Below, piece by piece: positions 1 to 9,879 of a stretch of DNA of 64,000 nucleotides. Location: positions 558,001-622,000 of the forward strand of contig NZ_NPDZ01000001.1 in the NCBI RefSeq assembly GCF_002811875.1. Reading direction: 5' to 3'. This stretch comes from Leptospira perolatii. GTDB lineage: Bacteria; Spirochaetota; Leptospiria; Leptospirales; Leptospiraceae. The notes under the pieces are model-generated. The model saw nothing but the letters and a program-made list of their open reading frames with translations, was not told the DNA's origin and did not search any database. A program made the translations under genes and the position numbers. The first letter of the stretch is position 1; the number at the start of each line of letters is the position of its first letter.

Positions 1-392
1 CGTTTGACTCTAAACCCTGGAAGTTAGGGCCAATCGTTTTGGCTCGTTTGGGTCGAGTAGCGCTCGGGGACGAGATCGGAGAAGTCTTAAACGCGAAAGC
101 CGTGGTTGTAATCATCGGTGAGCGTCCGGGGCTTAGTTCTTCGGACAGCCTCGGAGTCTATCTAACCTACGGACCTAAGATAGGAATGACCGATGAACTC
201 CGGAATTGCATTTCAAATATACGCCCCGGGGGTTTGGAATTATCTCAAGCAGTTTTAAAAACTAATTATCTGTTGAGCGAAGCCTTCGCGAAGAAAATTT
301 CTGGGGTCGCTCTCAAGGACGAAATGTTGCCAGAATTTCTTCTGGAAAAAGGTCCTAAAACTTCGGAAAGAAGAGAATTGAAAAAGGAATAA
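1..392 (+). CDS. eutC: Ethanolamine ammonia-lyase small subunit, C-terminal part
   Basis: The reading frame is open from base 3, so the start lies upstream of the window and only about the last 130 residues are present. EutC is the small subunit of the adenosylcobalamin-dependent enzyme that splits ethanolamine into acetaldehyde and ammonia. The visible family signature runs through [10 protein letters not shown], the [21 protein letters not shown] block, a [12 protein letters not shown] segment and SGVALKDE near the C-terminus. The large subunit EutB would be expected just upstream, outside the window. The tail after LKDE is short and charged. A TTG inside the window could be mistaken for the start, but homologous residues precede it. 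Confidence 0.93.
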   Translation, partial: FDSKPWKLGPIVLARLGRVALGDEIGEVLNAKAVVVIIGERPGLSSSDSLGVYLTYGPKIGMTDELRNCISNIRPGGLELSQAVLKTNYLLSEAFAKKISGVALKDEMLPEFLLEKGPKTSERRELKKE

Positions 393-453
393 CTGTCTAT
401 AGTAAGGGAAGGCGATGCGGCCTGCTTGGAGCGTGTGTACTTTTTAGTGTGAA

Positions 454-585
454 TCCCCACCCTTCTGGGCGGGGGCCGGTGCGGTGGAAGTAAAACCCCA
501 AAAGCAAATCCTGGACGGGCGTTTATCACAGACTCGTTTTTGGGTCAAGAGTTTTTTGAAGACACAGTTTGTAGGAGCTCCTACA
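454..585 (+). repeat. Composite dispersed repeat, copy A
   Basis: A GC-rich hairpin (CCCCACCC, 4-nt loop, GGGCGGGG) continues into GGCCGGTGCGGTGGAAGT; about 80 bases later comes the 16-bp palindrome TGTAGGAGCTCCTACA at 570-585. The same two modules recur in the same order at 16165-16274 (minus) and 45960-46076 (plus). This copy has a mismatch in the GC stem. It fills most of the gap between eutC and the next gene; no protein-coding gene is supported here. Confidence 0.75.
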
Positions 586-656
586 GTTTTATCGAATCAT
601 GATAGAAATAGATCTGAAATATATATTAAAAAGTTTTGATAGTCTAGGTGCGGGTT

Positions 657-890
657 ATGTATAGAACGAATATCGAATTTGTCGTTTCTGCGACAAACAG
701 TGATAAGCCGATGTACGGAATCTTATCTTTGGTAATAGATACTGTGGATTCCATGAAATCGGATCTCACGAATTTCTCGGCAACGGAAGAGGAGAAAAAG
801 CTTTTTAGGTCTGCGATGAAGGATATAGTATCCGGCCTAATCAAATTGGATCATCTTGTGGATCGTGTGAAAGAAGGAGTAGCCGACTAA
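657..890 (+). CDS. Small hypothetical protein
   Basis: A 77-residue protein that I do not recognise. The ATG at 657 is preferred over the upstream GTG at 648 because TAGGTG ends six bases before it. The sequence has no signal peptide or membrane segment; the C-terminal two thirds are charged and look helical (SATEEEKKLFRSAMKD, LIKLDHLVDRVKEG), suggesting a small cytoplasmic helical protein. It stands alone between the repeat and the convergent ATP-pyrophosphatase gene. No function is proposed. Confidence 0.6.
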   Translation: MYRTNIEFVVSATNSDKPMYGILSLVIDTVDSMKSDLTNFSATEEEKKLFRSAMKDIVSGLIKLDHLVDRVKEGVAD

Positions 891-964
891 AATTATTGCG
901 TCTTTAAAAGGTCGGTTTGCTCTAGGGAAAGTCACGCCGCGGTTCACCCGGTCGTTTTCAATAC

Positions 965-1648
965 TTAGATTGCGAAGTCTTGAAACCAAACTCCGTCTTT
1001 TAACAATTTTTCTCCCGCTTCTAACCGAATCGGAAACTGAAAAATAGGACCATCCATTACGACAGTGTGATATTCACCGTTTTCTCCCGAAGGATCTATT
1101 CCAGAATCGACCAAGTCTGAAATAGTTTGCTGATTTAACTCCGCGCCCAAGAATTTCTTATCTAAGACTCCATCCCTTACTGCTACAATTTTTGCCTTAA
1201 ATCCGGATGAAAGAAACTCATCCAAAAGTTCTTTTCGGGGTCTTTTCCAGAGAGGATGAACCGCTTCTACATTAGCTTTTTCGCAAGCATTCCACACCCA
1301 CTGTCTATTTTCTTCAACATCGATATCTCCAAAGACGCCGAACTGAATTCCTCGTTGCTGTACTTCTTTGACAGAAGAAATGAAATTCTCCTCGTAGTGG
1401 GCCCAACTTGTAAGAGTTGCCCTAAGTGGAACTCCCAAAGATTCTGCCTGTTTTAACAATACATCAATATGAAGTCCGTGAGATCTGGATCTATCTCCGG
1501 ATTCGATCATCATGCTAATTAGGAGTTTCGGAACTCCTCCGCCGAGTATGGCTTTGTAAAGTGCTAGACAGGAATCTTTCCCGCCGCTCCAGGACGAAAA
1601 AAAGGGCTCATTCTTTATTGAGGGAATTCTTTCAGGGGTATGTTTCAT
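965..1648 (-). CDS. Dph6-like N-type ATP pyrophosphatase (paralog 1)
   Basis: A 227-residue member of the family containing archaeal and eukaryotic diphthine-ammonia ligase (Dph6). The N-type ATP-pyrophosphatase P-loop WSGGKDS lies at about residues 20-26, followed by the family's C-terminal DPSGENGEYHT motif around residue 195, which matches the EGGE(F/Y)ET region of Dph6. Bacteria do not make diphthamide, so the substrate of bacterial members is unknown; some act near cobalamin or nucleotide-loop functions, but nothing here proves that. The first codons are followed by a short polar lead. A second paralog lies at 29107-29787. Confidence 0.85.
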   Translation of the reverse strand: MKHTPERIPSIKNEPFFSSWSGGKDSCLALYKAILGGGVPKLLISMMIESGDRSRSHGLHIDVLLKQAESLGVPLRATLTSWAHYEENFISSVKEVQQRGIQFGVFGDIDVEENRQWVWNACEKANVEAVHPLWKRPRKELLDEFLSSGFKAKIVAVRDGVLDKKFLGAELNQQTISDLVDSGIDPSGENGEYHTVVMDGPIFQFPIRLEAGEKLLKDGVWFQDFAI

Positions 1649-1694
1649 GGAAAAATAATATTTAAACTTTCTTATACGAATCGAGTTTGTCTGA

Positions 1695-2633
1695 CTAATC
1701 TTTTTTTAGAAATAATCGGATCCCTTTCGCGATGGATTGTAAGGTCCGAGCCATCAAGCTTTCTAACTTAGTGTGGAGGAAGAGCTCCATAATCAACTTA
1801 CGTAATGCGATATCGAAGGTAAGGTTGTAATCCCTCCAGTCCACTCCAAAACGAAATGGGTAGCTTTCACTAACTTCCGCTTCACCTGTTGAAGTGTGGA
1901 CCAGAGTTCCTTCAAAGTCGGTATGATTTTCATCTAAATGTCTGAATTCCAAAGAGAGGTGCACATTTTTCTTGAATAGGGGGATAGGGATGATTTCTAA
2001 TCCGGCCAATTCTCCCCAAGTGATTCCTGATAATGACAAATAACCTCTATCTCCAGAACGCAATAGTCCGACTCTTAGTAAACCTTCTCTTCCTAATCTG
2101 CAGGTTCCGATTTTACTTCTAAACAGGATTTCCAGGGGAGAACCTATGTCCAGTACTGAATTCTCGATTCGAATATCCCTGATCTGGATCGTAAAGGTCG
2201 GAGTCAAGGTTCGATCTTCTATATCGATGCTCGTATGTCCTACTTTCTCAAAACGCACCTGCATTCTTCCTCGCTTAGGAAGGTAGGCAGTCTTTTTTCT
2301 GGAATCGATTCTGTTCGTGTAGTCCATATGAAAGGACCGAACATTGACACCTTTGAGCACCAGCTTCCCTTTGAGTAATCTGGAAAAAGAGATCCGAAAG
2401 TTTAGAAAGCTTCCTTTCGCGTGGACAATGTCCGTACCAAGTTCTCCAGGAAAATGGACTAAAAAAGTTCTGGCCCAGACCCAAAGTCCGGGAAGCAAAA
2501 CCCCCGGAGAAAGCCACTTAAATTTGAAAATTCTAAATCCGAATATATTGACGATGAGCTGAAGAAACGGCCCTGAAAGTAGGAACTGTACACCGATATA
2601 GGTGTAGATTAAAACCAATAAGACGGAGGACAT
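1695..2633 (-). CDS. Membrane-anchored hypothetical protein
   Basis: A 312-residue protein with a hydrophobic N-terminus (about residues 3-35, possibly two short membrane segments) followed by a long, beta-rich region. The alternation of short hydrophobic strands and the phrase KGKLVLKGVNVRSFHMDY recalls AsmA/DUF748-type periplasmic beta-helical proteins, where an 'LKGV' strand is typical, but the match is only by feel. It ends in a basic amphipathic helix (SIAKGIRLFLKK). It is read in the same direction as the TerB-like gene, 26 bases downstream of it, and may share its transcript. Function unassigned. Confidence 0.65.
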   Translation of the reverse strand: MSSVLLVLIYTYIGVQFLLSGPFLQLIVNIFGFRIFKFKWLSPGVLLPGLWVWARTFLVHFPGELGTDIVHAKGSFLNFRISFSRLLKGKLVLKGVNVRSFHMDYTNRIDSRKKTAYLPKRGRMQVRFEKVGHTSIDIEDRTLTPTFTIQIRDIRIENSVLDIGSPLEILFRSKIGTCRLGREGLLRVGLLRSGDRGYLSLSGITWGELAGLEIIPIPLFKKNVHLSLEFRHLDENHTDFEGTLVHTSTGEAEVSESYPFRFGVDWRDYNLTFDIALRKLIMELFLHTKLESLMARTLQSIAKGIRLFLKKD

Positions 2634-2659
2634 TCACTTGTGAAGAGCGGGGAAACGCC

Positions 2660-3169
2660 CTAATCTTCTTTTGAAGTGACTGTGTATTTCTGATCGATGT
2701 TTTTTCGATCCATGGAGGAAATCTCGAGCTCGCTTGCGAGATCGTCTAAGAACTCCTTTTCTTTCTCGCTAAAGGTTCCATCCATAGAAACGATGCAGAC
2801 TGCATCTTCATAGAAGTTTGCGGCAAGCACCGGATTGCCTTCTGCAAATTCGGAAATCATTTTAATCGGGAGAGGAGAATCGAAGATTTCAGAAAGCTCA
2901 TCGATGATTTCCGGCTTTTGGTCTTGGTGACTGTAAAAGATGCAATCCTTGTCGAACATGGCTTTGACCATTTGAACTACTAGGTTTCCTTCTTTTTTGT
3001 GAAAGACTCCGTCCGCATGACAAGAATAAGACCAAAGGCTTACTAATACTTTTGCATAGTTCATTTTCAGCTGAAATATTTCTGTTTCAGGATCCAAGCT
3101 CTCCTGGAACTTCTCATAAAATTCGTGGCCTGGTAGGACCTTGCTTGCCAAGGATGAAACTCTCTCCAT
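2660..3169 (-). CDS. TerB-like protein
   Basis: A 169-residue, acidic, all-helical protein resembling the TerB/DUF533 fold: two helical repeats each with an acidic turn, YSCHADGVFHKKEGNLV in the first half and VSMDGTFSEKEKEFLDDLASEL in the second. TerB-like domains bind divalent metal through such acidic loops and occur in tellurite-resistance and stress proteins, but no other ter gene is near, so a tellurite role should not be assumed. No signal peptide is present; it is probably cytoplasmic. It is the first gene of a probable two-gene unit with the membrane-anchored protein below it. Confidence 0.7.
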   Translation of the reverse strand: MERVSSLASKVLPGHEFYEKFQESLDPETEIFQLKMNYAKVLVSLWSYSCHADGVFHKKEGNLVVQMVKAMFDKDCIFYSHQDQKPEIIDELSEIFDSPLPIKMISEFAEGNPVLAANFYEDAVCIVSMDGTFSEKEKEFLDDLASELEISSMDRKNIDQKYTVTSKED

Positions 3170-3283
3170 GTTTTCCTTCCCACCGAGGTTGCGACCCGGT
3201 TTTTCTGAGTATTTTATCCGACGTCAGCGTTTTGCAATGAAAATCCATGTTGCGTTCGCAGGAAATTTTCAGATCCTGACTGA

Positions 3284-5338
3284 GTGAGAATCAAAGGCAA
3301 CCGCAGAATCTTAGTTACGTCTGCGTTACCGTACGCAAATGGTCCGATTCACCTCGGACATGTTTTAGAAGCGATTCAAACAGACGTGTACGTGCGTTTT
3401 CAAAAAGCATCTGGGAATGAATGCTATTTTTTCTGTGCCGATGACACTCATGGTACGCCTATCATGTTGGCTGCCCGAAAAGAGGGTATACCGCCCGAAG
3501 AGCTGATTGCTCGTGTTCGCAAAGAGCACTACCGTGACCTCAGCGGCTTTCTAGTTGAATACGATAATTATTATACCACAAATTCAGACGAAAACAGAAT
3601 TCTTTCTGAAGAAATTTACCTATCTCTCAAAGAAAAGGGCCATATTACCGACCGGGAAATAGAACAGGCGTACTGCAATAACGACAAAATGTTCCTGCCG
3701 GATCGTTTTATTAAAGGGACTTGTCCGAACTGCGGTTCTACCGATCAGTATGGCGACAGTTGTGAGGTTTGCGGAGCAACCTATTCACCTAAAGACTTAA
3801 AAGATTCCAAGTGCGCTCTCTGCGGAACTCCTCCAGTTACGAAAAATTCAAAACACATATTCTTTAAGTTAGGCGACTTTTCAAAATTGCTATCCGACTG
3901 GGTTTCCGAAGAAGGCCATGTCGCGGAAGGAGTCAGCAAAAAACTCAAGGAATGGTTCAGCGCAGGATTGCAGGATTGGGATATATCAAGGGACGGACCG
4001 TACTTTGGTTTTGAAATTCCGGGAGAAGAGAACAAATACTTCTATGTTTGGCTAGATGCTCCAATCGGGTACATGGCTTCTAGTTTACATTATTTTAAAG
4101 GAGATCGAAAGGAGTTCGACTCTTTTTGGAAGAACAGCAACTCCGAGATAGTGCATTTTATCGGAAAGGATATCCTGTACTTTCATACTTTATTTTGGCC
4201 AGCAACCTTGGAAGGTGGAGGTTATCGCCCCCCTTCACTGGTGCACGTTCATGGATTTATCACAGTTAACGGGGAAAAAATGTCTAAGTCTCGCGGTACT
4301 TTCATCCGTGCAGAAGATTATTTGAAGTATCTAGACCCCGAACACTTGCGTTTTTATTTGGCCGGAAAGCTCGGCCCTGGAATGGACGATTTGGATCTGT
4401 CTTTTGATGACTATACCGCAAAGGTAAATTCGGACCTAGTAGGAAATTTCGTAAACTTAGTTTCGAGAGTATCTACATCTATATTAGATAAACTTGATAG
4501 AAAACTAGGAAAGTTGAATCCAGACGGAAAGGATCTGCTGAACATTCTGAAGAATTCCGAATCCAGTATTCGGGAATCCTACGAGTCTCGTAACTACGCG
4601 AAAGTTATGCGTGAATGCGCAAGGCTCGGGGACATCGCGAATAAATATGTGAACGATCTCGCGCCTTGGATTCAGATTAAGGAATCACCAGAAAAAGCCA
4701 GAGATACTGTGACTGTGGCTTTGAATGCGGCAAGAATTCTTTCTATCTATCTCTATCCGATTTTGCCAAAAATTTCGAAGCAGGTCTATCGAATATTAGG
4801 AATTGATCATGATCCTAATTTCGCTGATATAAATAAAGATATTGAAAATACAAAAGTACTTCCTTATGAAATGATCACTAAGAGGGTAGAAGAAAAGGCG
4901 ATCCAAACTATGTTGCAAGAGAATCAGGCAAGTCAGGCTCCTTTAAAGGAAGAAACCAAAGCAAAGTCAAATTCTGAAGGCCAAACTAAGACCGAGGGAG
5001 TTGCGAGCATCTCCGAGATTTCTATCGAGGAACTGGCAAAAGTTGATTTAAGAGTCGGGAAAATTTTAGAAGCAGGTCCAGTCGAAGGCGCCGAAAAATT
5101 GGTCCAGGTCAAATTGGATCTAGGAGATCTGGGTCAAAAGAATGTGTTTGCAGGGATTAAAGTGGCTTATCAGCCGGAAGCACTTGTAGGTCTAAAAGTT
5201 GTGGCAGTCGCGAATCTCAAGCCCCGCAAAATGAAATTCGGAATTTCAGAAGCGATGTTACTCGCGGCTGGAGAGGGTGAAAGTTTGACTCTATTCGTTC
5301 CCCAAAAGGACGCTATGCCCGGAGATCGTCTAAAATAA
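3284..5338 (+). CDS. metG: Methionyl-tRNA synthetase
   Basis: A 684-residue class I aminoacyl-tRNA synthetase charging tRNA-Met with methionine in the cytoplasm. Visible features are the HIGH-type motif HLGH at residues 23-26, a knuckle with Cys pairs CPNC, CEVC and CALC at about 146-180 that binds zinc, the KMSKS loop at about 332-336, and a C-terminal tRNA-binding (Trbp111/EMAP-II-like) domain from about residue 580. The linker before that domain is rich in Glu, Lys and Gln. The start is GTG; the family N-terminus (RRILVTSALPYANG) begins immediately after it. glnD follows 18 bases downstream. Confidence 0.97.
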   Translation: MRIKGNRRILVTSALPYANGPIHLGHVLEAIQTDVYVRFQKASGNECYFFCADDTHGTPIMLAARKEGIPPEELIARVRKEHYRDLSGFLVEYDNYYTTNSDENRILSEEIYLSLKEKGHITDREIEQAYCNNDKMFLPDRFIKGTCPNCGSTDQYGDSCEVCGATYSPKDLKDSKCALCGTPPVTKNSKHIFFKLGDFSKLLSDWVSEEGHVAEGVSKKLKEWFSAGLQDWDISRDGPYFGFEIPGEENKYFYVWLDAPIGYMASSLHYFKGDRKEFDSFWKNSNSEIVHFIGKDILYFHTLFWPATLEGGGYRPPSLVHVHGFITVNGEKMSKSRGTFIRAEDYLKYLDPEHLRFYLAGKLGPGMDDLDLSFDDYTAKVNSDLVGNFVNLVSRVSTSILDKLDRKLGKLNPDGKDLLNILKNSESSIRESYESRNYAKVMRECARLGDIANKYVNDLAPWIQIKESPEKARDTVTVALNAARILSIYLYPILPKISKQVYRILGIDHDPNFADINKDIENTKVLPYEMITKRVEEKAIQTMLQENQASQAPLKEETKAKSNSEGQTKTEGVASISEISIEELAKVDLRVGKILEAGPVEGAEKLVQVKLDLGDLGQKNVFAGIKVAYQPEALVGLKVVAVANLKPRKMKFGISEAMLLAAGEGESLTLFVPQKDAMPGDRLK

Positions 5339-5356
5339 GAGGTTGAGAAGGGGCCT

Positions 5357-7990
5357 ATGCCCTTAGAGCTAGAAATTAACTACAGTTTTCAAAGGCTACT
5401 GGAAAAGAGCCGTTCCGTATCCGGTAGGCTGGTCGCGCGCCAACTAACATTCATTATAGATTCGTTTCTCCGGACCCGATACGAAAAGATCTCAGGCATT
5501 TTGGGTAAGGGAGATCAGCTCGCTTTGGTTGCATTAGGCGGCTACGGGCGAATGGAGTTTGCACCGTATTCGGATGTAGACTTGCTCTATCTACATAACG
5601 GGATATCCGAGACGAAACTGTATGAGATCATTTCCTCGATCAATACATACCTGTACAATTCTGGAATGCAAGTAGGTCATACTTGTAGGACTATTAAAGA
5701 ATCCTTTAAATACTTGGACGATATGTCCAGTTTTCACGCGGTTTTGGACAGCCGTTTCTTAATAGGCTCTTCAGCACTGTACCAAAAATACCAAACCGAA
5801 TTCCTGGCAAAGATTCCGATCAAGTACATAGATCGATACAACCAGGCCAAGGAAGCCCAACTCTCCGAAAGATTTTTGAGAGAGGATAGGCCGATACTTT
5901 TATCTGAACCGAATTTGAAATTGGATCTGTGCGGTCTAAGAGACATTCAATACGCATATTGGATGGAAAAATCTCTCAGACAAATCCCTTCCTTGGGTGG
6001 CCTGGCAATTCTTCCGGTATTTCAAAGAGGGGAAGTACAACTCTTACAAGAAGCGTACGACTTCTTGTTACGAGTTAGGATTGCCTTACATGTTGTCACA
6101 GGCCGAAAGTTGGATCGCCTGGATCTGAATCTGCAACCCGAAGTCGCCGAATATTTAGGCTTTGGGAGCAAGGACGAACTACAGACGATAGAAAGGTTTA
6201 TGAATGTTTTATATGGACACCAAAAAAACTGCTTCTTTGTTCTAAGGACCTATCTCGATTCGATTATCGAGAGGAGGAAGTCTGGCCAGGGAGAACCAAT
6301 CGCTTCCGAAGGAATTTCCTTTTATAAGATTGAGAATTTGGTGTTTCCTCCAGTAGAAGGGAACTTGTTTGCCGATCCTCACACCTTATACAGGGATGTG
6401 ATTCGGACTTTTAGGATGATCCAAGAAACAGGGCTGCTGGTTTCCGGAACTTTATTAAACGAAATCCGATTTGCTTCTAACTTTCTAAACGACGACTTTC
6501 GATATTCGGCCGAAGTGAATGGAGAATTTTTAAGAATACTCCGAGACAGAAGAGACAGGGGAAGAGTGCTCAAGTTGATGCACGAATGTCAGGTGCTCGG
6601 CGCCATTATGCCGGAATTTGGTGCTTGCACAAACTTTCCTTTGTTTAGCTATCATCACGAATTTACTGTTGACGAGCATACACTTTTGATTTTGCACGAA
6701 CTCGATAGACTGGATCGCGGAGAATTTGAAGATCCAGAAATATTAGAAGTTTATAAAGAATGCTCCAAGACTGAAATTTTGGCTCTCGCGGTTCTTTTGC
6801 ACGATGCCGGAAAAGTAAAAGAAGGAGATCACTCTGAATATGGTGCTGAGCTGGCTGTCGCGGTCGGAGACAGGTTAGGCCTTTCGGATGAAGATACTGA
6901 CTTATTCCGATTCCTTGTAGAAAAGCATATCCTAATGTCTGAACTCTCCTCTAAGCGAGACATTTCGGATCCCGGACTGATTCAGAATTTTGCAAGTACT
7001 GTAGGAACCGTTGACAGACTTAGGTTGCTTTATGTGCTTACGATTATCGATACAAAATCCGTAGGCAATAACGTACTTACGAACTGGAAAAAATCGATTC
7101 TAAATCATCTTTTCATGAATACGATGGATTACTTCCGTTCGATGGATGGGCCGAAGGACGATGGCGAAGCCGATTCCAAAAGATCAGCTTGGAAGAAAAA
7201 CGTTGAATCCTATCTGATAGAAAGAGAAGGGCAAGAGCCACATGTGGCTATCGCGGCTTCCGAATTCGCAAATCAAGTGATTCCACCGAATTACTTAAAC
7301 ACAGTTTCGAATCGGAGAATATTAAAACATTTTAAAATGATTGTCACTTTGGGACAGGCCGAAGATTCCAAGTTGTCCTTTGATTCTGAACGGGATCCCG
7401 CGTTTGTCACTGTAGAAGTCGTAAGTAAAAATATTCCGGAAATTTTACTCGATCTATGTTGTTCAGTTTCTTCCGAAGGTTTGAATCTAGTTGGAATGAA
7501 GAGTTATGCTTTTGCAGAATATCAGATCCACGTTCTCCAGATTACGGATTCCTCAGGTAGCGGTAATTTTTCTGCGGATAGGCTTTTGAAAATAGAGAGC
7601 AAACTGCAAAAAATGGCGAAGGGAGAACTGCAAAGAGACAGCATTGCTTTCGCTAGAACTGAATGGAATCCAAGGAAGGCCATTCCGGAAAGCATGATCA
7701 ATCGTTCCGTACGTTTTTCTAATGTGGACCTTTCGGACACTACGATTATGGAAGTTCGTATGCCGGATATGGTTGGTCTTCTATACCGCATTCTAAGAAA
7801 AGTTTTCGAATTTGACCTTAAGGTTTCTTACCTCCGAGTCTCTACATCCGCTGATTATGCCTATGATTCCTTTTATATTCAAACAAAGGATGGAGAACAG
7901 GTTACAGATTCGAATCTATTGTCAACTCTGGAGTCCCGAATCCTAGGAATTCAGGCCACGGAAAGCGTGACAGGCGAGCTCGTGTTTTAA
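5357..7990 (+). CDS. glnD: Bifunctional PII uridylyltransferase/uridylyl-removing enzyme
   Basis: An 877-residue GlnD that senses glutamine and adds or removes UMP on PII proteins to control nitrogen assimilation. The nucleotidyltransferase motif [15 protein letters not shown] is at about residues 60-75, with the two metal-binding Asp of SDVD. The HD phosphohydrolase motif [15 protein letters not shown] is near 480-495. Two ACT domains follow, starting at about 683 and 794 ([15 protein letters not shown]). Length and domain order match the full-length family. It follows metG closely, with a purine-rich stretch before the ATG, so the two may be cotranscribed. No PII or amt gene is in the window. 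Confidence 0.96.
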   Translation: MPLELEINYSFQRLLEKSRSVSGRLVARQLTFIIDSFLRTRYEKISGILGKGDQLALVALGGYGRMEFAPYSDVDLLYLHNGISETKLYEIISSINTYLYNSGMQVGHTCRTIKESFKYLDDMSSFHAVLDSRFLIGSSALYQKYQTEFLAKIPIKYIDRYNQAKEAQLSERFLREDRPILLSEPNLKLDLCGLRDIQYAYWMEKSLRQIPSLGGLAILPVFQRGEVQLLQEAYDFLLRVRIALHVVTGRKLDRLDLNLQPEVAEYLGFGSKDELQTIERFMNVLYGHQKNCFFVLRTYLDSIIERRKSGQGEPIASEGISFYKIENLVFPPVEGNLFADPHTLYRDVIRTFRMIQETGLLVSGTLLNEIRFASNFLNDDFRYSAEVNGEFLRILRDRRDRGRVLKLMHECQVLGAIMPEFGACTNFPLFSYHHEFTVDEHTLLILHELDRLDRGEFEDPEILEVYKECSKTEILALAVLLHDAGKVKEGDHSEYGAELAVAVGDRLGLSDEDTDLFRFLVEKHILMSELSSKRDISDPGLIQNFASTVGTVDRLRLLYVLTIIDTKSVGNNVLTNWKKSILNHLFMNTMDYFRSMDGPKDDGEADSKRSAWKKNVESYLIEREGQEPHVAIAASEFANQVIPPNYLNTVSNRRILKHFKMIVTLGQAEDSKLSFDSERDPAFVTVEVVSKNIPEILLDLCCSVSSEGLNLVGMKSYAFAEYQIHVLQITDSSGSGNFSADRLLKIESKLQKMAKGELQRDSIAFARTEWNPRKAIPESMINRSVRFSNVDLSDTTIMEVRMPDMVGLLYRILRKVFEFDLKVSYLRVSTSADYAYDSFYIQTKDGEQVTDSNLLSTLESRILGIQATESVTGELVF

Positions 7991-8056
7991 AAATGGTTCA
8001 CGAAGAGGGTTTGATGGCCTTCTTTCTCATTCCATTAGAAAAACGGAAACCAGGCA

Positions 8057-9715
8057 TTGGAAAAGAAGGCGAAACCTAAGACCACCGTCAAAAAAAAATC
8101 AAATCCGGATTGGTGGAAAGAAGCAGTTGTATACCAAATTTATCCCAGAAGTTTTCGGGATTCCAATGGAGACGGAATCGGAGACTTGGAAGGTATCATT
8201 CAAAAATTGGATTACCTGAATGATGGAACTCCGAATTCTCTGGGAGTTGATGCAATCTGGTTATCCCCGATCTATCCATCTCCAATGTTCGACTTTGGTT
8301 ACGATATTTCGGACTACGAAAACATAGATCCTGTTTTCGGTAATATAGATACCTTTAAAAAACTACTAAAGGAAGCGCATAAAAGAAAGATCCGGGTGAT
8401 CATGGATCTTGTTGTAAACCACACTTCTCATCTTCATCCATGGTTTTTGGAGTCCAAATCTTCTAAAAGCAACCCCAAGAGAAATTGGTACATTTGGAAA
8501 GAACCTGTGAATGGTGGACCTCCAAATAACTGGATGGGTACTTTTGGAGGAAGGGCGTGGACTTTAGATGAAGAAACCGGGCAATATTATTATCATTCTT
8601 TTTTATCCCAGCAACCGGATTTGAATTGGAGAAATCCGGAAGTGGAAAAAGCAGTATTCCAGATGATTAAGAAATGGCTCGATCTAGGAGTGGACGGCTT
8701 TCGCCTAGACGTAGTCAACTTATACATTAAGGATTCTGAATTTAGAAGCAACCCTCGCAAGCGTTGGCTAGCTCGGCCATTCGATAGACAGGACCACGTT
8801 TACGATAGAGACAGGCCCGAGATGCATGGAATACTCAAGGATCTACGTAGGGTTCTGGATTCTTACGGCGATCGTATGTCCGTGGGAGAGGTGATGATGG
8901 AACCTCCTGGAACCAGCTCGCTTCCGGCGTCTTATTACGGTGAAAAAGGCGATGAATTGCACATGGCTTTTAACTTCGCTTTCTTTCACACTCCATGGAA
9001 AGCAGAGAAATTCAGAGACGTAATCAAAGAATGGGAAAAGTGCCTGAGAGATAAAGGGTGGCCAAATTATACATTAAGTAATCATGATTTTCGCCGCCAT
9101 ATTTCTCGTTACCGAAACGGTCTGGAAACGAATGCTCGTGCAAAGATCGCAGCGCTAATGCTCTTAACTTTGCGCGGAACTCCCTTTTTATATTACGGGG
9201 AAGAACTCGGGATGATGGATGAAAGAGTTCCGAAAAAGAGAATTCAAGATCCAGTTGGAATCAGGTATTGGCCTCTTTATCCGAGCAGAGACAATTGTAG
9301 GCTGCCGATGTGCTGGTCGGGAGATGTTTACGGAGGATTTGGATCCGCTGATCCTTGGTTGCCTGTATATTCTCAGTACGGTTCCGTGAATGTAGAAACA
9401 CAATCTCGAACGATCAATAGTTTGTTGAATTTTTATCGAAAATTGATTTGGATCCGAAAGAAAAATGAAATTCTACGAAAAGGCAGTCTGGCTCTGGATT
9501 ACGATTCTCCTCCTGGCGTATTGCAGTACACCAGAGAATATGAGAAAAAGAAATGTTTGGTCATTTTAAATTTCGAGAATGAATCCAAGAAGATCGTAGC
9601 TAACGCGAATCGAACTGCACAAGTAGTTATATCGACACATCGCAAGCCGGAAAAAATGGAAATACCGGTTGTGTTCGAAATCGCTCCGTACGAAGGTCTT
9701 GTGCTTCAGTATTGA
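8057..9715 (+). CDS. GH13 alpha-glucosidase / oligo-1,6-glucosidase type
   Basis: A 552-residue glycoside hydrolase family 13 enzyme. The classic regions are visible: DLVVNH at about 117-122, the nucleophile Asp in GFRLDVVN (Asp218), the acid/base Glu in VGEVM (Glu278) and the transition-state stabiliser in SNHD (Asp344). The N-terminal WWKEAVVYQIYPRSFRDSNGDGIGDL is typical of alpha-glucosidases rather than alpha-amylases, pointing to release of glucose from short alpha-glucosides or trehalose-like sugars. No signal peptide is seen; the first 16 residues are very basic, so it is likely cytoplasmic. The start is TTG. Substrate specificity cannot be fixed from the sequence. Confidence 0.92.
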   Translation: MEKKAKPKTTVKKKSNPDWWKEAVVYQIYPRSFRDSNGDGIGDLEGIIQKLDYLNDGTPNSLGVDAIWLSPIYPSPMFDFGYDISDYENIDPVFGNIDTFKKLLKEAHKRKIRVIMDLVVNHTSHLHPWFLESKSSKSNPKRNWYIWKEPVNGGPPNNWMGTFGGRAWTLDEETGQYYYHSFLSQQPDLNWRNPEVEKAVFQMIKKWLDLGVDGFRLDVVNLYIKDSEFRSNPRKRWLARPFDRQDHVYDRDRPEMHGILKDLRRVLDSYGDRMSVGEVMMEPPGTSSLPASYYGEKGDELHMAFNFAFFHTPWKAEKFRDVIKEWEKCLRDKGWPNYTLSNHDFRRHISRYRNGLETNARAKIAALMLLTLRGTPFLYYGEELGMMDERVPKKRIQDPVGIRYWPLYPSRDNCRLPMCWSGDVYGGFGSADPWLPVYSQYGSVNVETQSRTINSLLNFYRKLIWIRKKNEILRKGSLALDYDSPPGVLQYTREYEKKKCLVILNFENESKKIVANANRTAQVVISTHRKPEKMEIPVVFEIAPYEGLVLQY

Positions 9716-9751
9716 ACTTGATTCCGTACATCTATATGCAAAAAGTTTGAA

Positions 9752-9767
9752 CACTGTTTAGACAGTG
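9752..9767 (+). terminator. Short hairpin after the GH13 gene
   Basis: CACTGT, loop TTAG, ACAGTG forms a perfect 6-bp stem 36 bases after the stop codon. The T-run (CTTTTTAT) comes only about 12 bases later, so it is a weak candidate terminator. Confidence 0.35.
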
Positions 9768-9879
9768 CTTCATGAGCTTTTTATACCTATTCCGATTCCC
9801 TAAAAATGCTGGGCATAATTTTAGCTACCTGATATAAACAAAATTCTAAGCGGTTTCAATAATTGCTAAGGAGAAATAC

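Noticed and set aside
266..529. Minus-strand frame overlapping eutC and repeat copy A
   Set aside because: Covers the end of a real gene and the GC-rich repeat; Pro/Arg-rich translation without family resemblance.
2660..3169. Tellurite resistance role
   Set aside because: Only the TerB-like fold supports it; no terA, terC, terD or terZ is present.
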